Shown here piece after piece: positions 59,862 through 64,000 of a stretch of DNA of 64,000 nucleotides. The notes beneath the pieces are model-generated. The model was not told the DNA's origin and made no database searches. It saw nothing but the letters and a program-made list of their open reading frames with translations. Both the position numbers and the translations under genes were made by a program. How positions within the stretch are numbered: the stretch's first letter is position 1; each line of letters starts with the position of its first letter. Location of the stretch: assembly GCF_003002825.1 (NCBI RefSeq), contig NZ_PVTE01000006.1, positions 124,001 through 188,000 of the forward strand, written 5' to 3'. The stretch is from Spirosoma oryzae. GTDB lineage: Bacteria > Bacteroidota > Bacteroidia > Cytophagales > Spirosomataceae.

Positions 59862-61745
59862 ATGTCAAGACAACGCATACGCTGGATCGTCGCGCTGATG
59901 GCCGTCGGACTGCTGGGCCTGATTGGTCTGCAATCGTACTGGATCAGCAGCGCACTCGTACTCCAGAAAAAACAGTTCGATTACAAAGTCACGGACGCTT
60001 TGCAGGAGGTCGTGCGTACGCTCGAACGGCAGGAAATCCTGTACCTGACCCGGCAGCGTGTACAGTCGCGCGAAAAGCAGGAGCGGCTGATGGCGATTTC
60101 GCGCCGAAAGGAATCGACGCAAACAGCGGAAACGGCAGTACAACCGGCTCGTCAGCCAGCGACCGATGCCACGTTGACGAAAAAGCAGACGGCTGATCGC
60201 CAGATAGAACGGCTGGCCGGTGGTCGGCATCGCACCGTACCTAACGCCGGCGGTATGGGCGGTATGGTAGTTCAATCCGATGTTCTGCACCCGATGGTGC
60301 AACCCCTGACACCCGAACAGGCGGCTGTCGTGGAGGCCTTTTTTCGGCAGCAGGACGAACTGATCGCTGTAGGAGACTGGCAAACGCAGATCGCCCAGCA
60401 GCAGCAGTTTAGCCAGTGGCTCGACGGTCAGATCCTGACGGAGATGGTGCATATCAACGAACAGGTGGCCGAAAAAAAACGGCACAAAGATTCCGTCAAT
60501 CGATACAAACGGTTGGTAGCGCAACGCGAACGACAGCGGTCGGCAGAAAAGTCAGTTGCCGATACCACTCGTGCCGTCAGCCGGCCAGCCAGCATGAGCA
60601 GCAGCCAGGCTACCGAACAGACGCGCTGGATAAAGGACGTGTTGAACGGACTGATGTTATCGGATCGGCCTATCGAAGACCGGGTTAATCGGCTGGTACT
60701 CGATACGTTGCTGCGGCAGACCCTACAGGACCGGGGTATCAGCATTCCGTTTGCCTTCGGCGTACGAACGAAGACACGCCCCGCTTTCCTGTTTACGTCG
60801 GCCGGAATGGACACGCAGCATTTCAACGAGAGTGGCTACCGGGCGGTGCTGTTTCCAAACAATATGAACGAAACCGGCAATTACCTGTACGTTTACTTCC
60901 CCACGCAGCGGGCTTTCATTCTGAATCAGCTGGGCTTTACGTTGGGTGCGTCGGTGCTGCTGATTGCCGTAATTCTGGCTTGCTTTTACATCGCCATCAA
61001 CACCATCGTGCAACAGAAAAAGCTGGCCGACATCAAGAACGACTTTATCAATAATATGACCCACGAGTTCAAAACGCCGATTTCGACGATCTCGCTGGCG
61101 GCCGAAATGGCGCAGGAGCAGGTGGGCCGGTCGGGGGGGGACGATGCGGCCGGATTGAACGAGCGGGTTGGGCGGTACATGGGCATCATTCGCGACGAAA
61201 CCCGGCGGCTGGGGTCGCACGTCGAGAAGGTGTTGCAAATGGCCTTGCTCGACCGGGGCGAAATCAGATTGAAGCTATCGTCGGTCAACGTGCATGACGT
61301 GATCGAAAAGGTGCTCAACAACATCGGTATCCAGATCGAACAGCGTGGCGGAGAGGTCGACCTGTCGTTCGACGCCGATCAGGAAGTGATCGAAGCCGAC
61401 GAGCTACACGTTACGAACATTCTGTATAATCTGCTCGACAACGCGCTGAAATATTCGCCCAACACGCCCGTCATCGGGATCAAAACGGCCAGTCTGCCCG
61501 AAGGCGTCAGCATCACCGTATCCGATCAGGGGCTGGGCATGACCAGGGAGCAGGTCAACCGGATTTTCGAGAAATTCTACCGCGTCCCGACGGGTAACCG
61601 CCACGACGTGAAAGGCTTCGGGCTAGGGTTGAGCTATGTCAAAAAAATGGTCGAGGAGCACCACGGCCAGATCCTGGTCGACAGCCAGCCCGGCAAAGGC
61701 AGCACCTTCGAAGTGATCTTACCATATAAAATTGCGAATGAGTGA
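59862..61745 (+). CDS. Sensor histidine kinase (HisKA/HATPase)
   Basis: 627 residues. First transmembrane helix WIVALMAVGLLGLIGLQSYW near the N-terminus, then about 330 residues of mostly helical, Gln-rich periplasmic domain (EEQ-type, low similarity), second helix LGASVLLIAVILACFYIAI. Phospho-accepting His401 in NNMTHEFKTPISTI. HATPase boxes: N-box LYNLLDNALKYSP, G1 SDQGLGM, G2 GFGLGLSYVKKM. It pairs with the OmpR-type regulator downstream. Its last codons and TGA stop are inside the left arm of a repeat element. Confidence 0.95.
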   Translation: MSRQRIRWIVALMAVGLLGLIGLQSYWISSALVLQKKQFDYKVTDALQEVVRTLERQEILYLTRQRVQSREKQERLMAISRRKESTQTAETAVQPARQPATDATLTKKQTADRQIERLAGGRHRTVPNAGGMGGMVVQSDVLHPMVQPLTPEQAAVVEAFFRQQDELIAVGDWQTQIAQQQQFSQWLDGQILTEMVHINEQVAEKKRHKDSVNRYKRLVAQRERQRSAEKSVADTTRAVSRPASMSSSQATEQTRWIKDVLNGLMLSDRPIEDRVNRLVLDTLLRQTLQDRGISIPFAFGVRTKTRPAFLFTSAGMDTQHFNESGYRAVLFPNNMNETGNYLYVYFPTQRAFILNQLGFTLGASVLLIAVILACFYIAINTIVQQKKLADIKNDFINNMTHEFKTPISTISLAAEMAQEQVGRSGGDDAAGLNERVGRYMGIIRDETRRLGSHVEKVLQMALLDRGEIRLKLSSVNVHDVIEKVLNNIGIQIEQRGGEVDLSFDADQEVIEADELHVTNILYNLLDNALKYSPNTPVIGIKTASLPEGVSITVSDQGLGMTREQVNRIFEKFYRVPTGNRHDVKGFGLGLSYVKKMVEEHHGQILVDSQPGKGSTFEVILPYKIANE

Positions 61746-61814
61746 ATGAGCGATTGAGCGAATAGTTTACGGTGGCCCTATTCACTCAATCACTCAATCA
61801 CTCAATCACTCATT
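61736..61814. repeat. CACTCAAT-family hairpin element overlapping a stop codon
   Basis: Left AATGAGTGAATGAGCGATTG and right CAATCACTCAATCACTCATT are complementary with few mismatches; the centre TAGTTTACGGTGGCC has a CGGTTTAC-family word. The left arm includes the kinase's last codons and stop; the right arm ends 5 nt before the regulator's ATG. Confidence 0.8.
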
Positions 61815-61819
61815 AAGCT

Positions 61820-62503
61820 ATGCCTACCATTCTCCTTGTTGAAGACGACCCCAACCTGGGCCAGCTGGTGCAGGAATTTTTGACGCTCAAAGGCTTTACG
61901 ACCGATCGGGTGACCGACGGCAATCAGGGGCTACAGCACTTCATGGACGGCCAGTACGATCTGTGCATTTTCGACGTGATGATGCCCAAGAAAGACGGGT
62001 TCACGCTGGCGAAGGAAGTCCGAATGGCCAATCGCGATGTGCCCATTATTTTCCTGACCGCCAAATCGATGCAGGAAGATACGATTCAGGGGTTCCGCGC
62101 CGGTGCCGACGATTACATTACCAAGCCGTTCAGCATGGAGGAACTGCTGCTCCGCATTCAGGCTATTCTTCGGCGTTACCAGCGATCAGGCGATGCCATC
62201 GGCGACCCCTCGATTTATCAGATCGGTAGTTTATCGTTCGACTATCCCCGCCAGTTGCTGACTCACAATGGGGTGGCTCAGAAACTAACCAGCAAGGAAT
62301 CGGAGTTACTAAAATTACTGGCGCAGAACCTCAATCAACCCGTTAGCCGTAGTTTTGCGCTGAAAATGGTCTGGGGCGACGATTCGTATTTCAACGCCCG
62401 GAGCATGGACGTGTACATTACCAAACTCCGCAAGTACCTCAAAGAGGACCCATCGGTTCAATTGGTCAACGTACACGGCGAAGGATTCAAACTTATCGTT
62501 TAG
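61820..62503 (+). CDS. OmpR/PhoB family response regulator
   Basis: 227 residues. Receiver domain with acidic pair EDD and phospho-acceptor Asp52 in CIFDVMMPKKDG, then TAKSMQED and FRAGADDYITKPFS. C-terminal winged helix of OmpR type (LTSKESELLKLLAQN, YFNARSMDVYITKLRKYLKE). Partner of the upstream kinase. Target genes unknown. Confidence 0.96.
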   Translation: MPTILLVEDDPNLGQLVQEFLTLKGFTTDRVTDGNQGLQHFMDGQYDLCIFDVMMPKKDGFTLAKEVRMANRDVPIIFLTAKSMQEDTIQGFRAGADDYITKPFSMEELLLRIQAILRRYQRSGDAIGDPSIYQIGSLSFDYPRQLLTHNGVAQKLTSKESELLKLLAQNLNQPVSRSFALKMVWGDDSYFNARSMDVYITKLRKYLKEDPSVQLVNVHGEGFKLIV

Positions 62504-62507
62504 ACGT

Positions 62508-62640
62508 GATTGAGTTGTTGAATGATTGAGTGATAGAATGAATAGTCCGTGCCTGGTGGCCGTCGGCGCAGTGAATTAGCTGGCGCAACTGACTTTTCAA
62601 TTGCTGACTCATTCAATCACTCCATCACTCAATCAGTCAA
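62508..62640. repeat. CACTCAAT-family hairpin element before hemB
   Basis: Left TGATTGAGTTGTTGAATGAT and TGAGTGATAGAATGAATAG pair in blocks with right ATTCAATCACTCCATCACTC and AATCAGTCAACT. The core is GTGAATTAGCTGGCGCAAC. It fills the gap between the regulator's stop and the hemB start, ending 2 nt before the ATG. Confidence 0.7.
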
Positions 62641-62642
62641 CT

Positions 62643-63614
62643 ATGAACATCATCCGTCGTCCGCGCCGGAGCCGTCAGTCGGCGGTGTTGCGCGATATGG
62701 TGCAGGAGACACGCTTGTCGGTCACTGATTTTATTCTGCCCCTGTTCGTTACCGAAGGGCAAAACGTGCGCACCGAAGTTGCATCGATGCCGGGTATTTA
62801 CCGTCACTCGCTCGACCTGATTCTCGATGAGGTACAGGAGTGCATGGATCTCGGCGTCAAAACGTTCGATCTGTTTCCCAATATCGCCGAAGCGAAAAAG
62901 GATAAATACGCGACCGAAAGTTATAACCCGGATGGGTTGTACCTGCGGACGATTCGGGCCATTAAAGATCGCTTCCCCGATTGCGTGGTCATGACCGATG
63001 CCGCGATGGACCCCTACAGTTCGGACGGGCACGATGGGGTGGTAGAAAATGGCAAAATCCTGAACGATCCCACGCTCGAAGTGCTGGGTCGAATGGCAGT
63101 CGCGCAGGCTCAGGCCGGTGCTGATATGATTGGTCCGTCGGATATGATGGACGGCCGTGTCGGCTACATTCGGTCGGCGCTCGATCAGGCTGGGTACGAT
63201 CAGGTAGCGATCATGTCGTACTGTGCTAAGTACGCTAGTGCGTTCTACGGTCCGTTCCGCGATGCGCTGGATTCTGCTCCCAAGTTTGGCGATAAGAAAA
63301 CGTATCAGATGAACCCTGCCAATAGCCGGGAAGCCCTTATCGAAGCCCAACTCGACATCGAAGAAGGAGCTGATTTTCTAATGGTTAAACCCGCCCTGGC
63401 GTATCTGGACATTATTAAACTCCTGCGCGACAACTTCGATTTGCCCGTGGCGGCCTACAACGTCAGCGGTGAATACGCCATGATTAAAGCCGCTGCCCAG
63501 AAAGGCTGGCTCGATGGGGAGCGGGCCATGCTGGAGTCGCTGATGGCGATCAAACGTGCCGGTGCCAGCGTTATCCTGACTTATTTCGCCAAAGAAGCTG
63601 CCCGTCTGCTATGA
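62643..63614 (+). CDS. hemB: Porphobilinogen synthase (5-aminolevulinate dehydratase)
   Basis: 323 residues from ATG 62643. It joins two 5-aminolevulinate molecules in heme synthesis. Signature [14 protein letters not shown] with the Schiff-base Lys, [17 protein letters not shown], and [14 protein letters not shown], where the Zn-type CxCxxC pattern is replaced by Asp, so a Mg2+-dependent form is expected. Its stop overlaps the ATG of pyrC by ATGA. An earlier start in the frame (62601) lies within the repeat element. Confidence 0.96.
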   Translation: MNIIRRPRRSRQSAVLRDMVQETRLSVTDFILPLFVTEGQNVRTEVASMPGIYRHSLDLILDEVQECMDLGVKTFDLFPNIAEAKKDKYATESYNPDGLYLRTIRAIKDRFPDCVVMTDAAMDPYSSDGHDGVVENGKILNDPTLEVLGRMAVAQAQAGADMIGPSDMMDGRVGYIRSALDQAGYDQVAIMSYCAKYASAFYGPFRDALDSAPKFGDKKTYQMNPANSREALIEAQLDIEEGADFLMVKPALAYLDIIKLLRDNFDLPVAAYNVSGEYAMIKAAAQKGWLDGERAMLESLMAIKRAGASVILTYFAKEAARLL

Positions 63615-64000
63615 GTAAAACACTAATTCGTAATGCCCGGCTGGTCAACGAAGGAAAGACAGTCGAAACCGACCTGTTGATTGACGGCGGTTTTATCGCC
63701 CGGATTGGGCAAGGCTTGTCGGACGGTTCCGCGCAACAGGTTATCGACGCAAACGGTAGCTACCTGCTTCCCGGCGTCATCGACGATCAGGTGCATTTCC
63801 GCGAGCCCGGCCTGACCCACAAAGCAACCATTCATACGGAGTCGCGGGCGGCTGTTGCCGGGGGCGTTACGTCGTTCATGGAGATGCCGAATACGGTGCC
63901 CAACGCACTGACGCAGGCATTGCTCGCCGACAAGTACGCTATTGCAGCGCAGACCTCGCTGGCGAACTACTCGTTTTTCATGGGTGCGTCGAACGACAAT
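63611..64000 (+). CDS. pyrC: Dihydroorotase, N-terminal part (runs off the window)
   Basis: First 130 codons, starting [19 protein letters not shown]. The amidohydrolase signature appears as [17 protein letters not shown], with His pair H-x-R replaced by VHFRE as in class I dihydroorotases, followed by [16 protein letters not shown]. It closes carbamoyl-aspartate to dihydroorotate in pyrimidine synthesis. It overlaps hemB by 4 nt (ATGA), so translation is coupled. Confidence 0.93.
   Translation, partial: MSKTLIRNARLVNEGKTVETDLLIDGGFIARIGQGLSDGSAQQVIDANGSYLLPGVIDDQVHFREPGLTHKATIHTESRAAVAGGVTSFMEMPNTVPNALTQALLADKYAIAAQTSLANYSFFMGASNDN

Overview
The window looks like a chromosomal segment of a Bacteroidota bacterium, most likely a Spirosoma-like member of the Cytophagales (inference). 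Support: several secreted proteins end in type IX secretion (T9SS) C-terminal domains, many genes are preceded by the Bacteroidota -7 promoter motif TAnnTTTG rather than a strong Shine-Dalgarno, lipoproteins are common, and families such as the DUF1800/DUF1501 pair, GH3-serine hydrolase fusions and SusD-era surface proteins of this phylum are present. Base composition is moderately GC-rich and even; no integrase, transposase, phage or CRISPR array is visible.

Layout. 1-3.0 kb: a truncated 3-hydroxyacyl-CoA dehydrogenase behind a MarR regulator with a perfect palindromic operator, then a TlpA-like lipoprotein. 3.2-7 kb: secreted protein, rsmH, comM-like ATPase. 7-11.1 kb: very large secreted subtilase with a T9SS tail. 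11.3-14.1 kb: DUF1800 and DUF1501 pair. 14.3-22.6 kb: purE, LysM protein, DUF481 barrel, Gfo/Idh oxidoreductase, a DUF2442-XRE regulator next to a frameshifted DUF4160 gene, purM, secreted proteins. 22.8-28.9 kb: PpiD-like and cyclophilin prolyl isomerases facing each other, a candidate structured RNA, DUF952, a lone TolC-type channel, manC. 29-33.6 kb: lipoproteins, thiL, cytochrome b5-like protein, BadF-type kinase, a PaaE-like ferredoxin reductase. 33.8-38.5 kb: BlaR1/BlaI pair with two operators, M3 peptidase, small lipoprotein. 38.7-45.7 kb: a surface-glycan block (CDP-paratose epimerase-like SDR, membrane glycosyltransferase, GH43-like propeller, unknown protein, two GT2). 45.7-50.7 kb: small membrane protein, YheT hydrolase, D-2-hydroxyacid dehydrogenase, CarH-like MerR, tRNA-His, superoxide dismutase, tadA. 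50.8-57.7 kb: nine-repeat Ig-like surface protein and GH3-beta-lactamase fusion. 57.7-64 kb: decayed stretch, small secreted proteins, a histidine kinase/response regulator pair, hemB and the start of pyrC.

The most unusual signal is not a protein system but the intergenic DNA. Many gaps are filled almost exactly from stop codon to start codon by long hairpins whose arms are built from reiterated 6-9 nt words. At least six word families occur (CGGTTTAC, CACTCAAT, GAAAGAGG-like, CCCCTAAATCC, GAGACGCAA, and a 97-bp-period AT-rich one). In several cases the right arm ends only 2-20 nt before the next start codon, so the translation-initiation region lies in or beside a hairpin arm. Other points worth checking are a tRNA-His with two U-U mismatches in its acceptor stem, a leaderless-looking purM promoter, a structured RNA candidate near 25.7-25.9 kb, and an SDR with Phe in place of the catalytic Tyr.
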